NCBI GenBank assembly: GCA_020161535.1
Contig: JAIUNW010000005.1
Location: 1 to 64,000 of the forward strand
Origin: Bacteroidota bacterium
GTDB taxonomy: Bacteria; Bacteroidota; Bacteroidia; Chitinophagales; Chitinophagaceae
Direction: 5' to 3'
Length of the DNA stretch: 64,000 nucleotides
Shown here: positions 20,696-29,004 of the stretch, piece after piece
Numbering within the stretch: position 1 is the first letter of the stretch
How the letters are laid out: every line of letters begins with the position of its first letter
Notes under the pieces: model-generated
What the model was told of the DNA's origin: nothing
Database searches by the model: none
What the model saw: the letters and a program-made list of their open reading frames with translations, nothing else
Made by a program: the position numbers and the translations under genes

Positions 20696-22043
20696 ATTTG
20701 CTTAATCTCCGGTAAAGGGCGGTACGGGTTAAACCCAATTCACGCGCCGCTTTCGTGATATTGCCATTGTGTTTTTCTATCACTTTGAGGATGGTGTTCT
20801 TTTCAATGGCGCTTAACTTCAGTTCATCGGGCTCTTCATTCTGTTCAGTGGCAAATTCAATGGGCGAAAACAACAGATCGCTGGCTTTGAGTTGGTCGCC
20901 TTCGGCCATGATAACCGCCCGCTCGATGGTGTATTGCAATTCGCGCACATTTCCCGGAAAGGGATATAACATAAGTTTATCGACCGCGGCTTCGTCAAAG
21001 CGCAGCAGCGGCTTGAAATATTTTTTGCTATAGAGCTGGTTAAAATGATTGGCGAGCAACAGGATATCCCGACCCCTCTTCCGCAGCGGCGGCATGATAA
21101 TCTCCACGGTATTGATGCGATAGATCAGGTCTTTCCGAAAGCGGTTCTCATTGGCGAGTTCAGCAATCGGCAGGTTGGTGGCGCAAACCAATCGAACATC
21201 GATGGGGATCGGCGTATTTGTACCAATGCGGGTCACTTGCCGGTTTTGCAACACCGATAATAATTTTGCCTGTTGCTGCAGGCTGATATTGCCAATTTCA
21301 TCCAGGAAAATAGTGCCGCCATTGGCTGCTTCAAAACGACCGGCACGGTCCTCACGGGCATCTGTAAACGCTCCTTTTTTGTGCCCAAACAGTTCACTTT
21401 CAAAAAGGGAATCGGTCAGGGCGCCCACATCCACTTTTACAAATGGTTTCGATGCTCGCAAGGAATGCTGGTGGATGGCTTTGGCAATAAGGTCTTTACC
21501 CGTGCCATTTTCACCCAAAATCAGAATATTCGCATCGGTGGGTGCAATCTTTTCCACTTTGTAAAAGATGGCTTTCATGGTTTCAGATTCACCCAATAAT
21601 TCGGCACCAATGATATTACCCGCTACCGTTTCAGCAGCGGTGCTGGTAATCCCTTCTTTTTTCTTCAGTGCTTCTTTGATGGTATTGATTAACCGGTCGT
21701 TGTGCCAGGGCTTCACCACAAAATCGGTAGCGCCTTCTTTCAACGACTTCACGGCCAGGTCTACATCGCCATAAGCGGTGATCATGATGACCGCCGCATC
21801 TGATTTTAGTTCCTTGATTTTTCGCAGCCAGAAAATGCCTTCGTTGCCGGTATTGATCGAACTGGTGAAATTCATATCCAGCAAAATCACATCAAATTTT
21901 CCCGCATGTAAGATTTGCTGTAACAATTGCGGGTTCTTTTCCGTCACAACTTCTTTGGCTTCTGTTTTTAGCAGCAGCCTGACGGCGGTCAGCACATCAG
22001 TGTCATCGTCAACAACTAAAATGGATGCGTTCTTTAATGTCAT
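20685..22043 (-). CDS. Sigma-54-dependent response regulator (NtrC family)
   Basis: About 452 residues from the ATG at 22041-22043. Receiver domain residues 1-120 (ILVVDDDTDV, phosphoacceptor in ILLDMNF, MITAYGD, FVVKPW). AAA+ domain about 150-380: GENGTGKDLIAKAIH (Walker A), ELFGHKKGAFTDAREDRAGR with GAFTDA in place of GAFTGA, GGTIFLDEIGN (Walker B), and the arginine-containing RFRKDLIYR. The C-terminal Fis-type HTH reads ITKAARELGLTRTALYRRLS. The histidine kinase follows directly. Likely targets are the divergent efflux operon, whose upstream region has a paired repeat and a partial sigma-54 site. Confidence 0.93.
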   Translation of the reverse strand: MTLKNASILVVDDDTDVLTAVRLLLKTEAKEVVTEKNPQLLQQILHAGKFDVILLDMNFTSSINTGNEGIFWLRKIKELKSDAAVIMITAYGDVDLAVKSLKEGATDFVVKPWHNDRLINTIKEALKKKEGITSTAAETVAGNIIGAELLGESETMKAIFYKVEKIAPTDANILILGENGTGKDLIAKAIHQHSLRASKPFVKVDVGALTDSLFESELFGHKKGAFTDAREDRAGRFEAANGGTIFLDEIGNISLQQQAKLLSVLQNRQVTRIGTNTPIPIDVRLVCATNLPIAELANENRFRKDLIYRINTVEIIMPPLRKRGRDILLLANHFNQLYSKKYFKPLLRFDEAAVDKLMLYPFPGNVRELQYTIERAVIMAEGDQLKASDLLFSPIEFATEQNEEPDELKLSAIEKNTILKVIEKHNGNITKAARELGLTRTALYRRLSKYDI

Positions 22044-22106
22044 AGTAATTGCCTGCAATGTTAGGTATTTTTTTATCAGCCCCCCGACCGCTAAAATGGG
22101 GTGACA

Positions 22107-22142
22107 AAAAGCGAACAGTAACTGTATCAAAAGCGGACAGTA
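22107..22142 (+). promoter_or_regulatory. Paired enhancer-like repeats AAAAGCGRACAGTA
   Basis: AAAAGCGAACAGTA (22107-22120) and AAAAGCGGACAGTA (22129-22142) differ by one base and are spaced exactly 22 bases apart, two helical turns. They lie in the intergenic region between the NtrC-type regulator and the efflux operon, upstream of the sigma-54-like site, the usual place for enhancer binding. Confidence 0.6.
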
Positions 22143-22191
22143 TTAATCACCGCCAGGAATTAACTTGTTGATTATTTGACACTTGCAATTG

Positions 22192-22209
22192 TGGCACGGG
22201 GTTTAGCTT
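22192..22209 (+). promoter_or_regulatory. Partial sigma-54 promoter for the efflux operon
   Basis: TGGCACGGGGTTTAGCTT has a perfect -24 element (TGGCACG) but the -12 GC falls one base later than the consensus spacing. It is 37 bases before the GTG of the adaptor gene and about 50 bases after the repeated enhancer-like sites. The spacing defect makes this a candidate only. Confidence 0.4.
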
Positions 22210-22245
22210 ATAGCAGGCATCGTAACAGGATCAAAACAACAAACA

Positions 22246-23499
22246 GTGGACAGAGTCATTGAAAAAAAGAAGTGGTCAACCAAAAGAATCTTGACAATTG
22301 CCGGTATAACAGCCTTGGTGGCCCTGATCGTTGGTAGTTTCTATTTCACGTCGGGCAAGAGCCGCCTGAATGTTGAAACGGAGCGTATCACCATCAGCGA
22401 AATCAAGAAAGGCATTTTCCAGGAAAATATTCCGGTAAATGGCATTGTATTGCCAAAAACAACCATTTATCTGGATGCTTCTGAAGGTGGTCGCGTTGAA
22501 GAGCGGTATGTGGAAGACGGCGAAGTGATGAAAAAAGGGCAGCCCATCCTGAAACTGAGCAATACCGACTTGGAACTCAGTTTATCGAACCAGGAAACCC
22601 AGGTATTCAACGTGCTGACCCAAATGCAGATTGCCAAGAACAATGCCGATCAGAATACCATTAACCGGCTCAACCAGATGGCCGAGGTCGACAATGCCCT
22701 GAAAGAAGCAGAACGGGTGTACAATGTCAACAACAAATTGTACAAACAGAAAGCCATCGGTTCACAAGAATACAATTCATCGGCCAACCTCTACGAATAC
22801 CAGAAAAGAAGAAAAGAATTGACGGCCGATATCATGCACAAAGATTCGATCAGTGGTCGCCAGCAGGTAACCCAGATGCAGCAATCTTATACGCGCATGG
22901 CCAACGCGCTCGACCTGATGCGCCACAAAGTGGGCGATCTGGTGGTGCGGGCACCCGTCGACGGGCAATTAACTTCGCTCGACGCAGAAATCGGTCAGTC
23001 GAAGAACAAGGGGGAACGCCTCGGTCAGTTGGATGTACTGGATGGTTATAAAGTGCGAGTAGATGTAGACGAACATTATATCACCCGCATTTTTATCGGA
23101 CTGAAGGGCAGCTACGAAATGCCAGGCAAGTCTTATACCCTGGTTATTAAAAAAGTGTATACCCAGGTAACCAATGGTCGGTTCCAGGTGGATATGGAAT
23201 TTGAAGGCGAAGTGCCGAAGATCCGCCGCGGACAAACCCTGCAAATTCGACTGGCCCTAAGTGATGAAAAGCAGGCCCTCCTGCTGCCCAAAGGTGGCTT
23301 CTTCCAACAAACCGGTGGCAACTGGATATTCAAACTCAACGAAGCCGGCACCATGGCCTATCGGGTCGATATCCAACTGGGCATGCAAAGTCCTGACAAC
23401 TTCGAAGTGTTGAGTGGCCTGCAACCTGGCGACAAAGTCATCACCAGCAGCTATGAAAACTATGGCAACATGCAGGAACTCATTCTTAAAAAGCCATGA
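22246..23499 (+). CDS. Periplasmic adaptor (HlyD/MacA-like) of an efflux system
   Basis: 417 residues, GTG start. A cytoplasmic basic N-terminus and a membrane anchor (ILTIAGITALVALIVGSFYF) are followed by a lipoyl-like half (GIVLPKTTIYLDASEGGRVE; later VGDLVVRAPVDGQLTSLDAE), a long helical hairpin with Gln/Asn-rich coil (about 110-215), a beta-barrel part and a C-terminal membrane-proximal domain (LQPGDKVITSSYENYGNMQE). It would link the FtsX-type permease to the TolC-like channel encoded downstream. It is the first gene of the operon. Confidence 0.88.
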   Translation: MDRVIEKKKWSTKRILTIAGITALVALIVGSFYFTSGKSRLNVETERITISEIKKGIFQENIPVNGIVLPKTTIYLDASEGGRVEERYVEDGEVMKKGQPILKLSNTDLELSLSNQETQVFNVLTQMQIAKNNADQNTINRLNQMAEVDNALKEAERVYNVNNKLYKQKAIGSQEYNSSANLYEYQKRRKELTADIMHKDSISGRQQVTQMQQSYTRMANALDLMRHKVGDLVVRAPVDGQLTSLDAEIGQSKNKGERLGQLDVLDGYKVRVDVDEHYITRIFIGLKGSYEMPGKSYTLVIKKVYTQVTNGRFQVDMEFEGEVPKIRRGQTLQIRLALSDEKQALLLPKGGFFQQTGGNWIFKLNEAGTMAYRVDIQLGMQSPDNFEVLSGLQPGDKVITSSYENYGNMQELILKKP

Positions 23500-23528
23500 T
23501 CAACTATCATCACCGTTAAACCATTTTT

Positions 23529-23720
23529 ATGCAAAAGAAATACAGGTTCCTCGCCATTTGCAGTATCTGCCTGCTGTTATCGATCGCCAGCCAAAGCGGT
23601 GAACGAACTGAAATCGCTGAGGGAAAGCTGCAGGAACAAAGAAGTAGCCCGATTACTAAAAAGCTACCGGTGTCGATCGATTTACCGGCTTCTGCCCTAT
23701 TATCACTTCTACAATTTTAA
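23529..23720 (+). CDS. Possible small secreted protein or gene remnant (63 aa)
   Basis: MQKKYRFLAICSICLLLSIA looks like a signal peptide with SQSGERTEIAEGKLQEQRSS after it, but the C-terminal half has no clear pattern. The +1 frame reads NELKSLRESCRNKEVARLLK without a stop to the next gene, ending in TGA that overlaps the ABC ATPase ATG as ATGA. So a frameshift in a once longer gene is possible. I list it with low confidence. Confidence 0.35.
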   Translation: MQKKYRFLAICSICLLLSIASQSGERTEIAEGKLQEQRSSPITKKLPVSIDLPASALLSLLQF

Positions 23721-23732
23721 TACAGCAATAAT

Positions 23733-24410
23733 ATGATCAAAATTACCGATCTGGAAAAGTACTACCGTACCGAAGAAGTGGAAACAGTAGCACTCAATAA
23801 ACTTTCATTCGAGATCAAAGAAGGTGAATTCGTGGCGGTGATGGGCCCTTCCGGCTGCGGGAAATCAACCTTGTTGAATATTCTCGGCTTACTGGATGAT
23901 CCTGATGCCGGTAGTTTTTTATTCAATGGCATTGAAGTAGCCAAATTCAACGAGCGCAAACGGGCTGATTTGCGGAAACACAATATCGGTTTCGTGTTCC
24001 AGAGCTTTAACCTGATCGACGAACTGACCGTTTTTGAAAACGTGGAATTGCCGCTGATCTATACCGGCGTAAAGGCAGCTGAAAGGAAGAAGATTGTAGA
24101 AGAAGTGCTCGACAAAATGGTCATCATGCACCGTCGCAACCATTACCCGCAACAATTGTCGGGTGGTCAGCAGCAAAGGGTTGCTGTAGCACGCGCTGTT
24201 GTCAACAATCCTAAACTGATTTTGGCCGATGAACCAACCGGAAACCTTGACTCCAGCAATGGTAATGAAGTGATGCAATTGCTCACCGACCTGAACGAGC
24301 AGGGTACCACGATTGTGATGGTTACACACAGTGAGCACGATGCCCGTTACAGTCACCGGGTTATTCGCATGCTCGATGGCCAGGCAGTAACGGAAAACAT
24401 CATGGTTTAA
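23733..24410 (+). CDS. ABC transporter ATP-binding protein (MacB/LolD-type)
   Basis: 225 residues with every core motif: GPSGCGKSTLLNILGLLD (Walker A, near residue 37), a Q-loop FVFQSFNLIDELTVFENV, signature LSGGQQQRVAVARAV, Walker B LILADEPTGNLDS with the D-loop, and switch histidine VTHSEHD. It powers the FtsX/MacB permease that starts ten bases downstream. The family performs mechanotransmission across the envelope (lipoprotein release, efflux) rather than classical transport through the membrane domain. Confidence 0.93.
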   Translation: MIKITDLEKYYRTEEVETVALNKLSFEIKEGEFVAVMGPSGCGKSTLLNILGLLDDPDAGSFLFNGIEVAKFNERKRADLRKHNIGFVFQSFNLIDELTVFENVELPLIYTGVKAAERKKIVEEVLDKMVIMHRRNHYPQQLSGGQQQRVAVARAVVNNPKLILADEPTGNLDSSNGNEVMQLLTDLNEQGTTIVMVTHSEHDARYSHRVIRMLDGQAVTENIMV

Positions 24411-24420
24411 TTGATTTTAC

Positions 24421-26850
24421 ATGCTGCTGAACTACCTTAAAATAGCCTGGAGAAACCTGCAAAAACACCGGTTTTTGTCGGTACTCAATATCGTAGGTTT
24501 ATCTGTCGGCATCTGTTGTTTTCTACTCATTGCTCTGTATATCAGCAATGAATTGAGTTATGACAAATACCATGTTAACAACGACCGGATTTACCGGATA
24601 AATGCTGACCTGGTATTTGGCGGCACTTCTTTATCGATGGCGGTCACCCCCGATCCAATGGGTGCGGTGTTAAAAAAGGACTATCCCGAGGTCGAACAGT
24701 TTACGCGCATTTATACTTCGAGCGGATCAAAACTGATCAGAAAGGGCAACAATTTCATTACTGAAAACGCGGTTGCGCATGTTGATTCCAGCTTTTTTGA
24801 TGTCTTCAGTTTTGTGTCGCTGCAAGGCGATTTGCAGCATGCGCTGACAGCCCCCAATGCAGTGGTGATCACCGAAACGGCTGCGCGAAAATATTTCGGG
24901 TCCACGGCAGCCCTTGGGCAGGTGATTGAAACCACCGACCAGGGTAAAACCGATTATAAGGTGACCGCGGTTATCAAAGACATGCCGCAAAACGGGCATT
25001 TTCATTTCGACTTTCTGTTTTCCATGCAGAATGTAAACTATCCGTTCGGCACGTACCTGAGTCATAATTTCAGCACCTATCTCCTGCTGCAAAAAGGTAC
25101 AGACCCGCGCGCTTTTGAAAAGCATTTCCCCGATTATATCAAGCGTTATGTGATTGCCGAAGCCAGTCAGGGCATGAATATTAAAAGCCTGCAGGAATTT
25201 GAAGCCGGCGGGAATCGGATTTCGTACACATTGATACCGATTACCAGCGTACACCTGCATTCCAACCGCATGGTAGAACTGGGTGTAAACAGCAATAGTC
25301 AATATGTGACCATTTTTTCGGCGATCGCTTTTTTTATACTGCTGATTGCCTGCATCAATTTCATGAACCTTAGCACCGCCCGCTCAGCCACGCGCGCACG
25401 CGAAGTAGGTATCAGAAAAGTATTGGGTTCCGAAAAACAGATGCTGGTAAAACAGTTTCTTTCAGAGTCATTATTAATAACCCTTATTTCTACGACCGTC
25501 GCTCTCTTCCTGGCCTGGGCAAGCTTGCCTGCATTCAATCAATTGGCGGGGAAATCATTCCGTTTCATTGATTTTATGGGCACGGGATTTTGGCCTTTCT
25601 TACTGCTACTACCAGTGGTGGTTGGCTTGTTGGCAGGACTATATCCCTCATTTTATCTGTCGTCATTTCAACCCATCACGGTACTTAAAGGCAAATTCAA
25701 ATCAGCCAATAATACCAGCCGCCTTCGGAGTGCGCTGGTTGTTTTCCAATTTGCTACTTCGATTGTTTTGGTGATCGGCACCCTGGTGGTGTACCGGCAG
25801 TTAAATTATATCAGCCACAAAGATGTTGGGTTCAATAAAGAACAGGTACTTATTATTCAAGGCGCTGGTGCTTTAAATGAACGATACAATAGCTTTAACC
25901 AGGAACTCGAAAAAGTGACCGGTGTTGTTAGCACGGCGTCTGCCAGTTTTTTACCCGTGATGCCCAGTCATCGTAGCGACCAGACCTTCTCCACTTCGCC
26001 GGTCATCAACAATCACAATGCTTTCAATATGCAACGGTGGAAAATTGATGAAAACTATATTTCCACCCTGGGTATGCAAATGGCTGCTGGCAGAAACTTT
26101 TCGAAAGCATACAAAACAGATTCAACTGCCATCATCCTGAATGAATCGGCGGTTAAACTCCTGGCACTGAAAAACCCCATCGGCTCCCTGTTGTACGATT
26201 ACAAAGACAGCAAAGACCTGGTGCCGCGCACCATTATTGGCGTGGTGAAAGATTTTCACTTCTCCTCTCTGCGCGATGAAATCGGTCCATTGGCCTTTGT
26301 AATGGGCGACAAACATTGGAATACTGCGGTACGCGTTGGCAGCAACCATGCTAAGCAAGTGGTAGATGCAGCAGAAAAAATTTGGAAAAATATGTCGACC
26401 GGCCTCCCCTTCAGTTATGCGTTTTTAGACGAAAGTTTCAACAATATGTACCAGGCCGAACAGCGGGTGGGAAAGATCATCATGAGTTTTTCGATACTGG
26501 CTGTTTTTATTGCCTGCCTTGGGCTATTTGGACTGGCCAGTTTTATGGCCGAACAAAGAACAAAAGAGATTGGCGTAAGAAAAGTACTGGGTGCATCGGT
26601 AAACAATATTGTACAAATGCTGTCGAAAGACTTTCTGCTGTTGGTATTGGTCGCTTCCTGTATTGCTATTCCGCTCGCCTGGTTTTTTATGCATCGTTGG
26701 TTGCAGGATTTTGCTTACCGGGTGCAGATTCCACTCTGGATTTTTGCGGCAGCTACATTTTTGGCATTGTTGATCGCCTTGCTAACGGTGAGCCTGCAAG
26801 CACTGAAAGCAGCGTTGGCAAATCCGGTTAAAAGCCTTCGTTCGGAGTAG
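24421..26850 (+). CDS. FtsX/MacB-type ABC permease (two-module)
   Basis: 809 residues. An N-terminal cytoplasmic helix (YLKIAWRNLQKHRFLSVLNI) and membrane segment are followed by a periplasmic MacB core domain (about 45-285), three membrane helices (about 290-435), a second core domain (about 465-675) with a conserved helical anchor, and three C-terminal helices (about 685-800) ending NPVKSLRSE. The conserved transmission segments TRAREVGIRKVLGSEKQM and RTKEIGVRKVLGAS contact the ATPase. This is the Bacteroidota long form of MacB-like permeases. It could export antimicrobial compounds or act on lipoproteins; the sequence does not decide. Confidence 0.92.
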   Translation: MLLNYLKIAWRNLQKHRFLSVLNIVGLSVGICCFLLIALYISNELSYDKYHVNNDRIYRINADLVFGGTSLSMAVTPDPMGAVLKKDYPEVEQFTRIYTSSGSKLIRKGNNFITENAVAHVDSSFFDVFSFVSLQGDLQHALTAPNAVVITETAARKYFGSTAALGQVIETTDQGKTDYKVTAVIKDMPQNGHFHFDFLFSMQNVNYPFGTYLSHNFSTYLLLQKGTDPRAFEKHFPDYIKRYVIAEASQGMNIKSLQEFEAGGNRISYTLIPITSVHLHSNRMVELGVNSNSQYVTIFSAIAFFILLIACINFMNLSTARSATRAREVGIRKVLGSEKQMLVKQFLSESLLITLISTTVALFLAWASLPAFNQLAGKSFRFIDFMGTGFWPFLLLLPVVVGLLAGLYPSFYLSSFQPITVLKGKFKSANNTSRLRSALVVFQFATSIVLVIGTLVVYRQLNYISHKDVGFNKEQVLIIQGAGALNERYNSFNQELEKVTGVVSTASASFLPVMPSHRSDQTFSTSPVINNHNAFNMQRWKIDENYISTLGMQMAAGRNFSKAYKTDSTAIILNESAVKLLALKNPIGSLLYDYKDSKDLVPRTIIGVVKDFHFSSLRDEIGPLAFVMGDKHWNTAVRVGSNHAKQVVDAAEKIWKNMSTGLPFSYAFLDESFNNMYQAEQRVGKIIMSFSILAVFIACLGLFGLASFMAEQRTKEIGVRKVLGASVNNIVQMLSKDFLLLVLVASCIAIPLAWFFMHRWLQDFAYRVQIPLWIFAAATFLALLIALLTVSLQALKAALANPVKSLRSE

Positions 26851-26869
26851 TAGCAGATAAAAAAAGATT

Positions 26870-27541
26870 ATGATTAAACTGGAACATATTTCAAAATGGG
26901 TCACGAATGGCGGAACCCGGGTTTTTCTGCTGAAAGACGTCAACCTGCAAATAGCGGAAGGCGAATTTGTGTCGATTATGGGTCCTTCGGGCTCGGGCAA
27001 ATCAACCCTGTTGAATGTTATTGGCATGCTCGATGATGCCGACGAAGGTAAATACGAGTTCTTGCACGAACAGGTTCACGGGATGAAAGAAAAGCAACGC
27101 GCTCAATTGTACAAACAATACATCGGTTTTGTATTCCAGGCCTATCACCTGATCGACGAACTGACGGTGTACGAAAATATTGAAACGCCCCTGCTCTACC
27201 ACGACACCAAGTCGGCCGAACGAAAAGCGTTGGTGGCAGATATGCTCGATCGGTTTCAGATTGTTGGCAAAAAAGACTTGTTTCCGAGCCAGCTTTCCGG
27301 CGGGCAACAGCAACTGGTTGGTATTGCCCGGGCCCTGATCAGTAAACCTAAACTGTTACTCGCTGATGAGCCAACGGGTAACCTTAATTCCAAACAGGGC
27401 GAAGAGATCATGGAACTGTTTAAGAAACTGAATAAAGAAGACGGTGTTACCATTGTGCAGGTGACCCATTCGGAAAAAAATGCCGCCTACGGTCATAGAA
27501 TCATTAACCTGCTCGATGGGCGCATTGATCATGCCCACTAA
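26870..27541 (+). CDS. Second ABC ATPase of the efflux operon, divergent motifs
   Basis: 223 residues, paralogous to the ATPase at 23733. It has GPSGSGKSTLLNVIGMLD, FVFQAYHLIDELTVYENI, and Walker B LLLADEPTGNLNSK, but the signature reads LSGGQQQLVGIARAL with Leu in place of the usual Arg and the D-loop aspartate is Asn (NLNS). The catalytic Glu and switch histidine (VTHSEKN) are kept. Two ATPases flank one permease gene, so either they form a heterodimer or the second serves a permease encoded elsewhere. It is 19 bases after the permease stop. Confidence 0.9.
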   Translation: MIKLEHISKWVTNGGTRVFLLKDVNLQIAEGEFVSIMGPSGSGKSTLLNVIGMLDDADEGKYEFLHEQVHGMKEKQRAQLYKQYIGFVFQAYHLIDELTVYENIETPLLYHDTKSAERKALVADMLDRFQIVGKKDLFPSQLSGGQQQLVGIARALISKPKLLLADEPTGNLNSKQGEEIMELFKKLNKEDGVTIVQVTHSEKNAAYGHRIINLLDGRIDHAH

Positions 27542-27551
27542 AGAATAGACG

Positions 27552-29003
27552 ATGAAAAAGAATGTATTGAAAGTGATGGGCGGCCTTTTCACCTGCCTAT
27601 CGGTGATGGTTTTACCGTTCAACAGCCGTGGTCAGGCCGATAGTACTGTTGTACTCAGCCTGCAACAATGTGTGGATATTGCCCATAAGAATAACCTGGA
27701 CCTCAAACAGGCTGAACTCATGGCCGCTTCGGGCCAACTCGATTACCAGCAATCCAAAAATAATTTACTGCCGAACTTAAACGGCAATGTAGAACATGGT
27801 ATGAACCAGGGCCGCAGCATTGACCCATTCAGTAACAGCTACCTGAACCAGAATATCAGTTATGCCAACTACGGACTTTATGCCGGCGTCAATGTTTTCA
27901 ACGGATTGTCGTTGATGAACAGCGTTAAACAAAACCGGTTTTTAGCCGAAGCCAGCCAGTTGGATGTGCAGCAGAACAAAGACATGTTGACGCTCTATGT
28001 CATCAATGCCTATCTCCAGGTGTTGGCAGCCACCGATCAATTGGTGCAAGTCCAGAACCAGGTAAACCTGAGCCAGAAGCAGGTTGAGCGACTTTCTATT
28101 CTCAACAACGAAGGCGCTGTTTCTCCTTCTCAATTATTTGATTTGAAAGGCCAGTTGGCGGGCGACCAGGTAACACTGGTCAATACACAAAACCAATTGG
28201 AATCAGCAAAGCTGAGTCTAACTCAATTGATGAATATCCCCTACGATCGCACGCTCACATTGGAGCGGATTACCAACGACGAATTGCTGGCCAGATTCAC
28301 CGGTTCTGCCGACTCCGTGTACCAGGTGGCGCTGAAAGAATTGCCCTTGGTAAAAGCGGCCAGTATTCGAAAAGAAAGCGCTGGCTTTGGATTGAAAGCG
28401 ACCCGCGGACAATACTGGCCTACCATTAGTTTGGGTGCGGGTTTGTATACCAATTATTCCAGCGCTGCCAGCACCGCTACCCTGCTTTCTACCAGCGATC
28501 AGCAAACCAACCAGTATGTATTGATTGGCGGCGCCAAAGAACCGGTGTATATGCCCGTTAGTCAGTACAACGAAAACAAAATCCCGTACGGCAATCAATT
28601 TAAAAACAACTATAGCACCAATATCAACCTAAGTGTTCGCGTGCCCATCATCAATTATTTCAACACCAGGAACAAAGTTGCCAGGGCAAAGCTGGCGGTA
28701 GATAATAGTAACCTGGTCGAAAACAATGCGAAACTGAAACTGCAGCAGCAGGTAGAACAGGCTTTTGTGAATATGACAGCCGCTTACAATCGACTTAATG
28801 TATTGTTGCAGCAAACCGATGCCTTTGCTGAATCATTCCGGATAACGGAAGTGAGGTTTAATGAAGGCGTGGTGAATTCGGTCGATTACCTAGTAGCAAA
28901 AAACAATCTTGATCGCGCTAATATCAATTTAATTAATGCGAAGTACGAGTACGTACTTCGCATTAAAGTGCTTAATTATTACCGGCATGCGCCGCTCTGG
29001 TAA
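27552..29003 (+). CDS. TolC-family outer-membrane channel
   Basis: 483 residues with a signal peptide (MKKNVLKVMGGLFTCLSVMV ... NSRGQ) and two outer-membrane-efflux repeats: LQQCVDIAHKNNLDLKQAEL ... LLPNLNGNVEHG, then LNNEGAVSPSQLFDLKGQLA and VRVPIINYFNTRNKVARAKL ... EVRFNEGVVNSVDYLVAKNN. The order adaptor, ATPase, permease, ATPase, TolC completes a tripartite pump. The last codons contain a 15-base inverted repeat (28933-28966). It converges on the surface-protein gene with one base between the stops. Confidence 0.9.
   Translation: MKKNVLKVMGGLFTCLSVMVLPFNSRGQADSTVVLSLQQCVDIAHKNNLDLKQAELMAASGQLDYQQSKNNLLPNLNGNVEHGMNQGRSIDPFSNSYLNQNISYANYGLYAGVNVFNGLSLMNSVKQNRFLAEASQLDVQQNKDMLTLYVINAYLQVLAATDQLVQVQNQVNLSQKQVERLSILNNEGAVSPSQLFDLKGQLAGDQVTLVNTQNQLESAKLSLTQLMNIPYDRTLTLERITNDELLARFTGSADSVYQVALKELPLVKAASIRKESAGFGLKATRGQYWPTISLGAGLYTNYSSAASTATLLSTSDQQTNQYVLIGGAKEPVYMPVSQYNENKIPYGNQFKNNYSTNINLSVRVPIINYFNTRNKVARAKLAVDNSNLVENNAKLKLQQQVEQAFVNMTAAYNRLNVLLQQTDAFAESFRITEVRFNEGVVNSVDYLVAKNNLDRANINLINAKYEYVLRIKVLNYYRHAPLW
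28933..28966. repeat. Perfect 15-base inverted repeat inside the tolC-like gene end
   Basis: TTAATGCGAAGTACG (28933-28947) and its exact complement (28952-28966) enclose AGTA. It is inside the coding sequence (NAKYEYVLRIK), 38 bases before the stop, where two genes converge with almost no intergenic space. There is no T-run, so a terminator role is only possible. Confidence 0.6.
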
Positions 29004-29004
29004 A

